Source: a virus. From it: DNA of 46,076 bases. The notes beneath the pieces were generated by a model. That model saw only the letters and a program-made list of their open reading frames with translations. It had not been told where the DNA came from and did not search any database. The stretch covers positions 1-46,076 of the IMG/VR virus record IMGVR_UViG_3300030117_003550. The stretch is one strand, 5' to 3'. Of the stretch, positions 24,192 to 32,344 are shown one piece after another. The stretch's first letter is position 1, and every line of letters starts with the position of its first letter. The translations under genes and the position numbers were made by a program.

Positions 24192-25957
24192 CTAAATGTT
24201 TTGGGTTGAAATTCAAATTGTAATTTCATTTTATTTTCATCTCTCGATTTCTTACTTACAACATAACGAGTAAGTTTATCTCTATCTCCATTAATCATAA
24301 TTACTTTATCAGCTTTTTGGACAACAGTCATACTGCCTTTAGCAGCAGTCATATCTGCTGAACCATTTTTAGCACCTTCTTTATTCATGTGATGTACACC
24401 GATAACAATAAGGTCTTGTGTGATAGCAATTGTTTTTAAAGTATTGATAATCTTATTCATTCGTTCAAACTCATTATATACGTTATCTACATTTATATCT
24501 TCAGTTGTGTCTATAACGAGTATTTTAGGTTTTATTTCTGCGATTTGTTTTTCTAATCTGCCTAATTCAATTGGATCACTAAGTACAGATATTTGTTTAA
24601 ACTCTCTACCAAGATTTGATTTTTCATTTTCATTTATTGCTTCTTCAATTACCTTTTCTTTTGGAAGGCTATGTGTTATTTGACAAAAGCGTCTAAACAT
24701 TAAATGATGATGAAGTTCAAGACTGAGATATAAACAAGTGAGATTTGGTAAGTTTGCAACTAAGTTTTGCACAAATGCAGTTTTACCTAATCCTGTATCT
24801 CCAAGGATAATTACTAATTCTCCTGGATAAACAGTATATTTCTGACCTTCTCTAGGAAGTCTCCATATTTCACCAAAATCAAATGATTTATCTGTAAAGT
24901 CTTGTTTGATGTAATCTTGATAAGAAGATTCCATTTGTTTTGAATTTTTAATATTTAAAGAATAATCTTTACGTTTGTAATAAATGCATTTAGTACTGCA
25001 CCATTGTGACATAATAGGGTCATCACATCCGTATTGATACCCTTCTTTAAATACTTGTTTTGTACATGATTGAGATTCTTTATCTAAGCCAGAATATGAT
25101 TTTAATGAAATCTCTACAATTTCTTGTGGAGTTCCATTTCTTCTAAGCCAAGATGCAATTCGCATCATAGTTTCATTTCTCTGTCCTTGAATAGGCCCAG
25201 CATGATATGCTTTCTGCATACAAGTGACGATTGCATTAGGGTCGCCTTTTATCTTATGTAATTTTGCAGTTACAGGAAGAGATGCTCTCATTGGTTTTTT
25301 AATTAAATGAGAAAGCATAGTATCTATTTCAATGTATTCATCAAACCAAAGACCATATTCTTTCCAAGGTTTAGAGCAGACTTCTTTAATGTCTGCCATA
25401 TCCCAAGAGAATAGGTCTTCTCTGTCTATTTTTGTTTTATAGAATCCTGATTTTTTATTAATAGTTCCACCTGCACGAATTAATCTTGGTTTATCAAAGA
25501 TATTATCAGCATGAGGAAATATTTCTGCAATTGTGGTTTTAACAGTAGTAGGGAGGTCTATTCCAGATTCAAATCCAAATACATCTGCTAAATGCACATG
25601 AAATCCTGTACCACTATACCATATAGTATAATAGTCATCTGGAATAGAATAATTATTAACCAATTCTTCCGTTACAAAATAACGCATTAAATCAAGTAGT
25701 TCTTTGTCTTCTAAACTACCTTTATCAAAGTCTAAAATGATTTGGTTAATATTAGCTAAGCCACTAAAGTTTTGTACTGTTCTTGTTTTTTCTATATGCT
25801 TTTTAAGATTTGCATCAAAACAATACCAACTATAATACACTTCGCTATTATCTTCTATCTTACCGATAAAGTCATGCAATTGTTGTAACTGCATGACTTT
25901 ACCACGATTACTAACAGATGGAGAGGCTACTTCTACAAATTGTTTCTTAATGTCCAA
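24176..25957 (-). CDS. AEP-type primase fused to DnaB-like helicase
   Basis: 593 residues. N-terminal archaeo-eukaryotic primase (PrimPol) signature: Asp76-Phe-Asp78 (ILDFDKG), SGTGFHVH at 115-122, and Arg158/Arg161 (KPRLIRAGG) with the following NKKSGFY. A helical linker with GQRNETMMRIASWLRRNG (~258-275) resembles PriCT-type domains, and four cysteines (298, 311, 320, 324) look like a zinc site. The C-terminal half is a RecA-like helicase: Walker A GDTGLGKT (386-393), Walker B KILVIDT, then VIGVHHMNKEG and a final region with KKSRDENK. It would unwind and prime the phage DNA. There is no DNA polymerase gene here, so elongation presumably uses a host enzyme. Typical bacteriophage fusions use DnaG-type primase; the AEP type is less common. 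Confidence 0.85.
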   Translation of the reverse strand: MDIKKQFVEVASPSVSNRGKVMQLQQLHDFIGKIEDNSEVYYSWYCFDANLKKHIEKTRTVQNFSGLANINQIILDFDKGSLEDKELLDLMRYFVTEELVNNYSIPDDYYTIWYSGTGFHVHLADVFGFESGIDLPTTVKTTIAEIFPHADNIFDKPRLIRAGGTINKKSGFYKTKIDREDLFSWDMADIKEVCSKPWKEYGLWFDEYIEIDTMLSHLIKKPMRASLPVTAKLHKIKGDPNAIVTCMQKAYHAGPIQGQRNETMMRIASWLRRNGTPQEIVEISLKSYSGLDKESQSCTKQVFKEGYQYGCDDPIMSQWCSTKCIYYKRKDYSLNIKNSKQMESSYQDYIKQDFTDKSFDFGEIWRLPREGQKYTVYPGELVIILGDTGLGKTAFVQNLVANLPNLTCLYLSLELHHHLMFRRFCQITHSLPKEKVIEEAINENEKSNLGREFKQISVLSDPIELGRLEKQIAEIKPKILVIDTTEDINVDNVYNEFERMNKIINTLKTIAITQDLIVIGVHHMNKEGAKNGSADMTAAKGSMTVVQKADKVIMINGDRDKLTRYVVSKKSRDENKMKLQFEFQPKTFRWEQV

Positions 25958-26202
25958 GTATTTTCACCATATTTCATTTGTTGGTCTGTTAACTCAAGTC
26001 CGCTATCACGCAGTAAATGAGATTCTTGGTTGCGTAAGCGTCTAAACTCACGTTCTACTGTGGAAGGGAGAACACTACGTTGATGCCAACTTTTTATAAA
26101 CTGAACACAATCAGTTTGTATGTTATGATTAGCTATTGTTGAACCATCTGATTGATTACCTAACCATTCAATGATCATATCAGATATTTTAACCCTAGCC
26201 AT
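25933..26202 (-). CDS. Small helical protein beside the primase-helicase
   Basis: An 89-residue, basic protein. Predicted helices include VKISDMIIEWLGNQ, NIQTDCVQFIKSWHQR and STVEREFRRLRNQESHLL, resembling a winged-helix or helix-turn-helix arrangement. It ends 25 bases inside the primase-helicase gene and begins at the stop of the SSB-like gene. Its position suggests a replication accessory role such as a helicase loader or origin binder, but no family feature proves it. Confidence 0.5.
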   Translation of the reverse strand: MARVKISDMIIEWLGNQSDGSTIANHNIQTDCVQFIKSWHQRSVLPSTVEREFRRLRNQESHLLRDSGLELTDQQMKYGENTWTLRNNL

Positions 26203-26840
26203 TAGAATGGCATATCATCGGTAAGAGGTGAGTCATCTTCAGCTTCAAAATCTGCTTTATGTTTATCAACTGATTCGTATTCATTTGAAGACCATTTTAT
26301 TTTTTCTTGCTCAGCGTGTAAATATGCTTTTGGAACATAATCATGTTGCTTTTTATCTTTAAACATTTCGAGCCACTCAGTACGTAAAGCATTTGCGCCT
26401 TTTTCAACAGTTGTTACTTTTTTCCAAAAGTTTTTATACTTAGGATTTTCTGTTGGATATTCAGCACAAATTAATGAACGCCCAATTAAATCAGCTTTGG
26501 CTTCATCTGTGAAATCATCACCTTTGCTATTTAAAGCTGTTAATGGGTCAACACCTGCTGCTTCAATGAATTTCTTAATGTAATAACTGCCATTTCTACC
26601 GACTGTTTTATTTGTTCCATAATCGACTGCTACGCCTTGTTCTTTTTCATGATTACCTGCTAACCAAAACTTTTTTGACCACTCTGATGATTCATCTTTA
26701 ATATGAGCAATTAAATTTATATCTTGATCATAGGTATTATTTTCATTTACAGTAATATCTTCGATAGTGTAAGTGTCAAAGTAAACTCCTTGTGGGTATT
26801 TACTAGATGAACTATTATTTTGTTTTTTAGGTTTAAACAT
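26202..26840 (-). CDS. Probable single-stranded DNA-binding protein
   Basis: A 212-residue protein with a beta-rich middle and an acidic, flexible tail ending in DDSPLTDDMPF. The terminal D-D-x-P-F is the classic SSB tip that binds partner proteins such as helicases and exonucleases. Aromatic residues are frequent. The OB-fold itself is not obvious by eye. Its neighbours, ERF annealase upstream and primase-helicase downstream, are where a phage SSB is usually found. Start and stop share bases with adjacent genes. Confidence 0.7.
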   Translation of the reverse strand: MFKPKKQNNSSSSKYPQGVYFDTYTIEDITVNENNTYDQDINLIAHIKDESSEWSKKFWLAGNHEKEQGVAVDYGTNKTVGRNGSYYIKKFIEAAGVDPLTALNSKGDDFTDEAKADLIGRSLICAEYPTENPKYKNFWKKVTTVEKGANALRTEWLEMFKDKKQHDYVPKAYLHAEQEKIKWSSNEYESVDKHKADFEAEDDSPLTDDMPF

Positions 26841-27607
26841 TATTTAGTCTCCTTTAGTTTTTCTTCTGCTTTATCAACAAGTTCTTGAGTCCAACCATTT
26901 TGATCTAGATAATCAATCGTGCTTTGCTTACCTGCTTTAGCTAAACGATTTGTTAAATCTGTTATTATTTTTTTACCAACTTGTTTTACTTTATTTTGAC
27001 CTTCCCTAACATCGCCCATTATAACATCAGCTTCTAAAGCGCTAATGATGTAGCCATCACTAGCAATCTTTTTTAATCTAACTTTATCTTTAGGTAAGGT
27101 TTTAGCATCACGTGCAAGTCTATCCATTTTAATAGATTGTTCTTGAGTAACGCAGTTTTCTTTTACAGGTTTGCCATTGTGATGTAGCTCTTCACGATTA
27201 TCCATTCCATCAGGGTCTGGAGTATCATCAATAGCGAGTAAACCATTACAAGCATATTTACGAGCATAGGTGCTAGCAGTACCTGTCATTTGTGGGTCAT
27301 CCATACCTTTTTTAGTAAGTGACTCCCTGGCAATTCCTACGCTTTCAACGCTATCTTCACCATCAGATAAAGTTGCAGTAGCTTTGATATAATTATTACC
27401 ATTAGCCTCAACAAGGTCATCTGTAATTCTTAGGCTGCAACTTGTTTGTTCTAACAATGGTTTAACTTTTGAGTAAATATCGCTAAGTGTTCTATAATTG
27501 AAATTTGCAAAATTATTTACATTTCCTTTTTCTACTTTTAAAGTAGTTTGTATAAACATCAATTTTTCATCAATGTTTTTAAATTCCAGTTCTTCTGGTA
27601 ATTTCAT
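26840..27607 (-). CDS. erf: ERF-family single-strand annealing protein
   Basis: A 255-residue protein with the ERF hallmark in the first 135 residues: a helix ending FNYRTLSDIYSKVKPLLEQT, a beta sheet (SLRITDDLVEANGNNYIKATATLSD), then DDPQMTGTASTYARKYACNGLLAIDD-type residues (Q-x-T-G-x-A-x-x-Y-A-R-K-Y) and the acidic DDTPDPDG. The C-terminal part is a separate helical domain rich in Lys. ERF proteins anneal complementary single strands and circularise or recombine phage DNA. It is part of the ERF-SSB-primase run, and its ATG overlaps the stop of the preceding gene. Confidence 0.9.
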   Translation of the reverse strand: MKLPEELEFKNIDEKLMFIQTTLKVEKGNVNNFANFNYRTLSDIYSKVKPLLEQTSCSLRITDDLVEANGNNYIKATATLSDGEDSVESVGIARESLTKKGMDDPQMTGTASTYARKYACNGLLAIDDTPDPDGMDNREELHHNGKPVKENCVTQEQSIKMDRLARDAKTLPKDKVRLKKIASDGYIISALEADVIMGDVREGQNKVKQVGKKIITDLTNRLAKAGKQSTIDYLDQNGWTQELVDKAEEKLKETK

Positions 27608-27813
27608 TTATTCTCCTTTTTATTTAATGTTTCATATTCACTTGGGTAACATCCAAATTCTTCACTTGATGTACCTTTTTTATTTTCTATCTCATAATAG
27701 CAAAATGTTTCTCCGTTCAATTCTTTAAATCCATCTTCACAGATTCTTGAACAATTAACACATACTGCTAAATCAGATATATATTCTGTTTGATAATATG
27801 TAAAATCACTCAT
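27604..27813 (-). CDS. Small cysteine-rich hypothetical protein
   Basis: I set the start at the ATG at 27813, which has a strong SD (gggggagcaacttt in minus-strand reading). An in-frame ATG 72 bases upstream would add a hydrophobic leader without an SD. The 69-residue product has C-x-x-C-x-x-x-C (CVNCSRIC) and two later cysteines (FCYYE, GCYP), so a metal site is possible. It is acidic, with a Lys-rich end. Located between DUF932 and ERF. Function unknown. Confidence 0.55.
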   Translation of the reverse strand: MSDFTYYQTEYISDLAVCVNCSRICEDGFKELNGETFCYYEIENKKGTSSEEFGCYPSEYETLNKKENK

Positions 27814-27878
27814 AAAGTTGCTCCCCCTTAAAAGGGTACTAACCATGACGTTAAGTAATATAAGAGGGAGCATTAGAA

Positions 27879-28604
27879 TTAACACAAAGCCATCGCATTA
27901 TCATGCAATGAGATGTGTTTTTCTAGGATTTTGTTAGGGGGTGTAGTCTTTAAAGACTCCGTACAAGCATTGTATAAACCCCATAATGTATTTGAGTTAA
28001 ACTCTTCATGCGAAGGTTTAAACCATTCTTTTTTTGCTTTTTGTAACTGACGAGGTGTCATGTCACCATTAATAAATAAACGACCAAGAAATTCACCAGC
28101 TTCATCTTTATGGATAGTTCTGTCTTTCATTGCTTCAGAATCTGAGGTTAGATTTTTAAAATTATCTATACCTTTATAAAGAGTAGACATAGTTTTTTCT
28201 TCAATATCATTCCATACATTTTTTGTATGTTTTCTCATATAAGTGACTTCGCCACGAAACATAAGATTATCACATACAAATATTTGCGCACCTGAACAGA
28301 ATCCATTGCTCATTGATTTATCGTAACTAGAACGAATACCAATTGCATAACCCATTTCTGGATTATCTGTTGATTCGTATTGTAATACTGCAAACATACG
28401 TTGGTCTTTATTTTCACCACCACTTAATGCATATTGATCTTTTACAAAAGAGTATTCATTAAGAAGTCTATCTGCTATTTTCTTCGTATTTACTACCAAG
28501 TCTTCATATCCAACTGGTATATACGTGTTTGTTTGTTGTGGAAGGGGAACAGATGCAACTTCATCAAAGTTTACAATCCGTCCACCGCAGTGTGTCATTA
28601 TCAT
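27879..28604 (-). CDS. DUF932-family protein
   Basis: A 241-residue protein matching the DUF932 (phage/plasmid TIGR03299-like) pattern: VNFDEVASVPLPQQTNTYIPV near the start, DRLLNEYSFV, GGENKDQRMFAVLQYE, the central GYAIGIRSSYDKSMSNGFCSGAQIFVCDNLMFRGE, and the C-terminal WGLYNACTESLK. These proteins are frequent next to recombination genes in phages and plasmids, but their role is unknown. No clear SD precedes the ATG. It follows the TTG-started zinc ribbon and precedes the cysteine-rich gene of the ERF run. Confidence 0.85.
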   Translation of the reverse strand: MIMTHCGGRIVNFDEVASVPLPQQTNTYIPVGYEDLVVNTKKIADRLLNEYSFVKDQYALSGGENKDQRMFAVLQYESTDNPEMGYAIGIRSSYDKSMSNGFCSGAQIFVCDNLMFRGEVTYMRKHTKNVWNDIEEKTMSTLYKGIDNFKNLTSDSEAMKDRTIHKDEAGEFLGRLFINGDMTPRQLQKAKKEWFKPSHEEFNSNTLWGLYNACTESLKTTPPNKILEKHISLHDNAMALC

Positions 28605-28610
28605 AATTTT

Positions 28611-28769
28611 TTATGCATACTTGAAATAAAATGGAAATACAATTTGATTGCATTTTTTGTTTGTACATACCCATATATCATAATATCTGTCTCCATCGTC
28701 TTCTCCATTTTTTTCAAATTCAAGAGTGTTTTCACAATAAGGGCATTTTTCTTTTGATTTTTTATCCAA
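28611..28769 (-). CDS. 52-residue zinc-ribbon protein with TTG start
   Basis: This gene starts from TTG at 28769 (SD aaaggaatattcc just before it). The product has CPYC at residues 9-12 and CTNKKC at 35-40, with an acidic loop (EKNGEDDGDRYYDIW) between. This is a well-formed four-cysteine zinc ribbon. A longer frame on the same strand over the same bases lacks such features and is rejected. It lies between DUF932 and an upstream hairpin. Role unknown. Confidence 0.6.
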   Translation of the reverse strand: MDKKSKEKCPYCENTLEFEKNGEDDGDRYYDIWVCTNKKCNQIVFPFYFKYA

Positions 28770-28792
28770 GGAATATTCCTTTCTAATGTTTC

Positions 28793-28840
28793 GCCCCGAT
28801 ACAAGCGAATAAGAGGTAAGTCATAAAGGTGCATCGGGGC
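28793..28840 (-). promoter_or_regulatory. Hairpin in the leader of the zinc-ribbon gene
   Basis: An 8-bp perfect GC-rich stem (gccccgat, 28793-28800, with atcggggc, 28833-28840) closes a 32-base loop in the gap between two early genes. There is no T run after it on the minus strand, so it is not a typical terminator. It lies 24 bases before the TTG start, where it could control translation or be an RNA processing site. Confidence 0.4.
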
Positions 28841-28861
28841 TGTAGGTCGGATTACCAGAGT

Positions 28862-29251
28862 CTAATTCTTCGTGAATTTGAGTCGTTTGAGTTTTAATCG
28901 TGTTTTAGCGTAACTATATAATTTGCGTTTATTAGCTAGGTCAATTTTATCTTCCTTAGTTAATGTGTTTTTTATATAGTCGTTCTGGTATCCTTTTATA
29001 TACCTAAGACCTTCGGTATATGTGTGTAATTGTCTTTTGCTCATAAAGCGTATTTTAAAAACTTCATCAGCATATTTTTTTCCATATGTTTTAGACCTTG
29101 CTAAATGAGTATCACGATGAAGGTCTGTGTCTATGGCGTTTCTGAATAATATACCTAATGTTTTTATAGGTAGTTCATCTTGTCTTAAAGTATTAAGTTT
29201 TTCAATTGTTGAATAACTTAAACTATCTTTTAAAGGTGTTTTAATCATCAT
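28862..29251 (-). CDS. First gene of the early operon, hypothetical
   Basis: A 129-residue, very basic protein with SD aaaggaatt before the ATG. Mostly helical, with KTPLKDSLSYSTIEKLNTLRQDELP at the start and a Lys/Arg-rich end (KLKRLKFTKN). It is the first gene downstream of the divergent operator region shared with the repressor, the position of Cro-like or anti-repressor genes. No HTH is obvious, so I leave the role open. Confidence 0.6.
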   Translation of the reverse strand: MMIKTPLKDSLSYSTIEKLNTLRQDELPIKTLGILFRNAIDTDLHRDTHLARSKTYGKKYADEVFKIRFMSKRQLHTYTEGLRYIKGYQNDYIKNTLTKEDKIDLANKRKLYSYAKTRLKLKRLKFTKN

Positions 29252-29354
29252 AATTCCTTTCTTAGTTTAATAATTATTATACATTTATGCAACCTTTGTG
29301 TAGTAATATTACACAAAAAGTTGAAATTAATGAGTATTGTGAGTAATTTTTTGT
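29252..29354. promoter_or_regulatory. Divergent operator/promoter region (lysogeny switch)
   Basis: The region separates the plus-strand repressor and the minus-strand early operon. A palindrome with 8-bp arms, tttgtgta (29295-29302) and tacacaaa (29310-29317), separated by 7 bp, is a clear repressor-type operator. For the minus-strand promoter, a TATAAT lies at 29276-29281 (minus strand), with the palindrome covering its -35 region, so a bound repressor would block it. For the plus strand, ttgaaa (29321) and taattt 17 bp downstream lie so close to the repressor ATG that its mRNA may be leaderless. Both promoters are read by eye. Confidence 0.6.
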
Positions 29355-30089
29355 ATGAACATAGATACTATGATAGAGTGGTTGAAAAAAACAGAGATAC
29401 CACTGACTACCATTTCTAAAAAAACCAAAATTAGTCGAAAGACATTATATAATTGGTTAAATGGAGGTGTTATTAGGCCAAAGTCTTATCAGAAGATTTA
29501 TGACGCATATAAAGATGATATTAATCTTATTAACACCGATATTAAATTAAAGGAAGGAAAAGGTAAAAGTAACATGGAAGCTCAATACATTATTGATTTA
29601 CAAAAAGAAAAAATAGAACGATTAGAAAAAGATTTAAATAGATTAATAGAAAGACCTTTTCAATCTACGCAATGGAATGGATTAAATTATCATTTTTATA
29701 GCGTGTTGAAGATTAGTTATTCATTTCCAAATAATCTCACCAGAAAAATGACACAATTAGATAATCGTGATAAAATTGAGCATTATTTAGGCTATAGTCA
29801 GAAAGAAATTGATAAAATTTGGGATATAGGTACATTATATAAAAAATTTAATGATCACCCAGTTAATACTATTGTTGCTAAACAATCATTAGATGCTATT
29901 GATGAAAAAGTCAGAACAATGCCAACTTTATTTGAAAGTTTAAAAGATATGGTAGGTAATTTTTATATTCCAGTTCCAATTAGCTTTATTCGTAAAGATG
30001 GCAGTATTCAGCATTCTGTTACATATAATAAAATTCATTGGATAGCTAAAAAGATTGAATCTAAAACTGAATTTATTATAGACGATTAA
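29355..30089 (+). CDS. HTH repressor-like regulator
   Basis: A 244-residue protein with an N-terminal helix-turn-helix (about residues 5-45): WLKKTEIPLTTISKKTKISR followed by KTLYNWLNGG, ending in a basic PKSYQK. A coiled-coil linker (LQKEKIERLEKDLNRLIE) follows, and the C-terminal half is probably a PAS-like sensor or dimerisation fold, with FYIPVPISFIRKDGSIQH and VTYNKIHW near the end. There is no Ser-Lys LexA/CI protease signature that I can see, so induction would not be by RecA self-cleavage. As the only plus-strand gene inside the minus-strand region, divergent from the early operon across a palindrome, it is the best candidate for the lysogeny repressor. Confidence 0.7.
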   Translation: MNIDTMIEWLKKTEIPLTTISKKTKISRKTLYNWLNGGVIRPKSYQKIYDAYKDDINLINTDIKLKEGKGKSNMEAQYIIDLQKEKIERLEKDLNRLIERPFQSTQWNGLNYHFYSVLKISYSFPNNLTRKMTQLDNRDKIEHYLGYSQKEIDKIWDIGTLYKKFNDHPVNTIVAKQSLDAIDEKVRTMPTLFESLKDMVGNFYIPVPISFIRKDGSIQHSVTYNKIHWIAKKIESKTEFIIDD

Positions 30090-30131
30090 GTGGCTCTGTA
30101 ACCCAATTAGGGAAATTTTACACAGAGCCAC
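30090..30131. terminator. Bidirectional hairpin terminator
   Basis: A 10-bp perfect stem (gtggctctgt, 30090-30099, with acagagccac, 30122-30131) begins at the base after the repressor stop and lies just before the end of the convergent ParB gene. The loop of 22 bases carries cccaattaggg, itself a short ccc/ggg stem. No long T run follows in either direction, but position and stem strength between convergent genes make termination the likely role. Confidence 0.6.
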
Positions 30132-30146
30132 ACGCACCTTTACTAT

Positions 30147-31799
30147 TTAGTACTGTCTTATTGAATTAGAACCGCTTCCTTTATTTGTGAACATTAATTC
30201 ACTATGAGGAATTTCTTTCCAATTAATTAAAGCTGCTTTGTCAACTGCTTCTGCTTTTGTTTTAAGCATATTATTCGCACATAAAACAGATAGTTCATCT
30301 TTTGAAAATGCTTTAAAGAACTCTTTTCTTGCATCTTCATTACCGCTAAATGCTTTTGTAGCAGTAGTAAGACAACTATCCAATTTTAATAGCTTTAATA
30401 GCGTATCAATTTGAGCGAAATCAGCATATTGCCAATGTTGATTGAACCATTCTTTTGTCATACCATTAAATAGTTCTTCATCTGTTTTAGATGTAACTGT
30501 TGGATGATCATTAAATGTTTCAGTGTGGAAAGGTTTATTTAATTCTAAACAAATTCCAAGGTCATGAATCAACCAACCAAGAACAATACGATTATCTTTT
30601 TTGTCTCTTGTATTAGTATCAACATTAGCCTCAACATATTCAACAATATATGGCTTTACCCACTTATTAAGTTTGTTGTACTTTAACTGATTAGGGTCTT
30701 TATCTTCCATTGCTTTTTCTTCATAATGAGAATCATCTTTAACATCTTCAGTAACTGCATTTTTAACTACATCTACAAATAACTTAGAATTAAAGACATC
30801 ACCATTCCAGGCTCTTATAATAACATTGCTATAAGGAGCGCCTGTTTGTTTCTTTATATTAGATTTAAGCGTACTTACTTTGTTTGCAAAATCAAAAGAA
30901 ATGCTTTGTTCATATCCATTTGTGCTTTCAATAAGGCAATCATTTAAATATTGACCAATTGCAGTTTCATTTAAAAACACTTCTTGCAGAAACTCTTCAT
31001 CATCGCAAAACTGTTCTTTAGCAAACTCTTGAAATAGAACATTTTCATATACAGGAGTCATATCAGCTTTTTCTTCACAAGCTCTGAATGTCTTTTCACC
31101 TACAACATCACATATATATTTCCATTTATTTTCATCTGTTTGCAATTCTCTTTCTAAATAATAAAGAAAAGCTTCTACATTATCATCCTGATAGCTATAA
31201 TTTAATATTTCAGATTTAACGCTTTCTTTAATCCAATCACCAGTTTCAAGACTTAATAATGATTTCATAGCAATTTCTTGTTTTTTGATAGGAGATTTAG
31301 AAATGCTTATTAAGTGGTCACTCCAATCATTACTATATTCATCTTTTATTACATAGCGGATAAATGGATGCACATTGCAAATAGCTAAAGCAGTATCTAC
31401 CCAAGCTACGCTTTTTCCAAAATGAGAAGATAAAGCTTTGCGTGTAGTTATAGCGCCTTGCTCAACTAATTGATCTATAGCATAACTAGCATCTACAAAT
31501 GTCATAGGTACTGTAAACATATTGGTAGATACTTGTTTAGTTACATCATCAATTTGACCATTAGATTCATAAGCTGGTATTTCTTCTAGTTTTAAATCTT
31601 TAGCAATTTCAACTCTTTGATGGCCATTAATAATAACGTATTTACCATCATCATTTATACGATATGTGATAGGGGTTAACATTCCAACCTTTGCAATATT
31701 AGACTTTAAAGCCTTATATTCAAGTGTTTTCTTATTTGTTTTTTCTGCTCTGACATTACCTTCAGAGATCAATTTACTTACTGGTATTGTGTTGTTCAT
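30147..31799 (-). CDS. ParB-like protein
   Basis: A 550-residue protein. N-terminal ParB/Spo0J-like domain: KTNKKTLEYKALKSNIAKVGMLTPITYR then IINGHQRVEIAK (Gly59-His-Gln-Arg62, in place of the usual GERR box) and IPAYESN. A helical DNA-binding region follows (ITTRKALSSHFGKSVAWVDTALAICNVHP). The C-terminal 330 residues are a large helical, charged extension that I do not recognise. ParB proteins bind centromere-like DNA; some phage relatives act as nucleases or regulators. No ParA ATPase is present in the window. It ends a separate minus-strand transcription unit that begins near 34.0 kb. Usual ParB length is about 300, so this one is large. Confidence 0.8.
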   Translation of the reverse strand: MNNTIPVSKLISEGNVRAEKTNKKTLEYKALKSNIAKVGMLTPITYRINDDGKYVIINGHQRVEIAKDLKLEEIPAYESNGQIDDVTKQVSTNMFTVPMTFVDASYAIDQLVEQGAITTRKALSSHFGKSVAWVDTALAICNVHPFIRYVIKDEYSNDWSDHLISISKSPIKKQEIAMKSLLSLETGDWIKESVKSEILNYSYQDDNVEAFLYYLERELQTDENKWKYICDVVGEKTFRACEEKADMTPVYENVLFQEFAKEQFCDDEEFLQEVFLNETAIGQYLNDCLIESTNGYEQSISFDFANKVSTLKSNIKKQTGAPYSNVIIRAWNGDVFNSKLFVDVVKNAVTEDVKDDSHYEEKAMEDKDPNQLKYNKLNKWVKPYIVEYVEANVDTNTRDKKDNRIVLGWLIHDLGICLELNKPFHTETFNDHPTVTSKTDEELFNGMTKEWFNQHWQYADFAQIDTLLKLLKLDSCLTTATKAFSGNEDARKEFFKAFSKDELSVLCANNMLKTKAEAVDKAALINWKEIPHSELMFTNKGSGSNSIRQY

Positions 31800-32013
31800 T
31801 CATTTCCTTTGCTATTTGTTGGTTAATTTCTGTTATACTAACAGTTTTTTCTGAATTAAGATGTTCAGAATGATGATTTATAGATATTGTCCATTCTAAA
31901 GCATCCATAAAACCATCTAACCAATCTTGATTAGGTTTTTTTACTCCAAATGCTCTAGGTTTCATCATATGAACTAACTTTAAAAGTATTTCACTTTTTG
32001 ATTTTCTTTTCAT
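31774..32013 (-). CDS. Small basic hypothetical protein
   Basis: A 79-residue protein starting KRKSKSEILLKLVHMMKPRAFG. The start forms an ATGA overlap with the preceding 44-residue gene, and the stop lies 26 bases inside the ParB gene. Basic N-terminus and acidic/polar end; no motif. Probably a real coupled gene of the ParB unit. Confidence 0.5.
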   Translation of the reverse strand: MKRKSKSEILLKLVHMMKPRAFGVKKPNQDWLDGFMDALEWTISINHHSEHLNSEKTVSITEINQQIAKEMNEQHNTSK

Positions 32014-32144
32014 TTATGAAATCCTTCAATGAATAAATCGATTTTCTGTTGTATGTATGCAAGTTCTGCATCTTCTTCTATTTTTCTTTCTAACGCTTTA
32101 CTTGTTAGAAGCTTTTTTTTGGTTTTCTTTTTTGTTTCTTTCAT
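32010..32144 (-). CDS. 44-residue basic protein
   Basis: ATG at 32144; the stop overlaps the ATG of the next gene (ATGA). The product begins KETKKKTKKKLLTSK and continues as one helix (ALERKIEEDAELAYIQQKIDLFIEGF). It overlaps the end of the gene at 32098-32322 by 47 bases in another frame, which lowers confidence, but the start/stop coupling with the downstream gene supports it. Confidence 0.4.
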   Translation of the reverse strand: MKETKKKTKKKLLTSKALERKIEEDAELAYIQQKIDLFIEGFHK

Positions 32145-32322
32145 TATTTAGTTCTTCTGAATTACCAATTATACATTCTTTAAAAGCGTTTAATCTTCCT
32201 TCTTTCCAATGTAATATAGAATCTTTTTGATAATCAGATTCATTAACATATCTAGAAAGATGGTCTATTACATTATCATATTCTTTAATTAAAACTTTTA
32301 TCAAATCTGGTTTAGTCATCAT
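32098..32322 (-). CDS. Small helical hypothetical protein
   Basis: A 74-residue protein with SD aaggaaaaa before the ATG. Helical: PDLIKVLIKEYDNVIDHLSRYVNESDYQ and WKEGRLNAFKECI, ending in a very polar Lys/Asn/Glu tail. It is the first gene after the long structured RNA in the minus-strand direction. No family is recognised. Confidence 0.5.
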   Translation of the reverse strand: MMTKPDLIKVLIKEYDNVIDHLSRYVNESDYQKDSILHWKEGRLNAFKECIIGNSEELNNERNKKENQKKASNK

Positions 32323-32344
32323 TTTATTTTTCCTTTTTATTAAA

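Noticed and set aside
28601-28834. A 77-codon minus-strand frame between DUF932 and the early hypothetical gene
   Set aside because: The zinc-ribbon frame on the same bases (28611-28769, TTG start, good SD and four cysteines) explains the region better, and the longer frame has no fold-like features.
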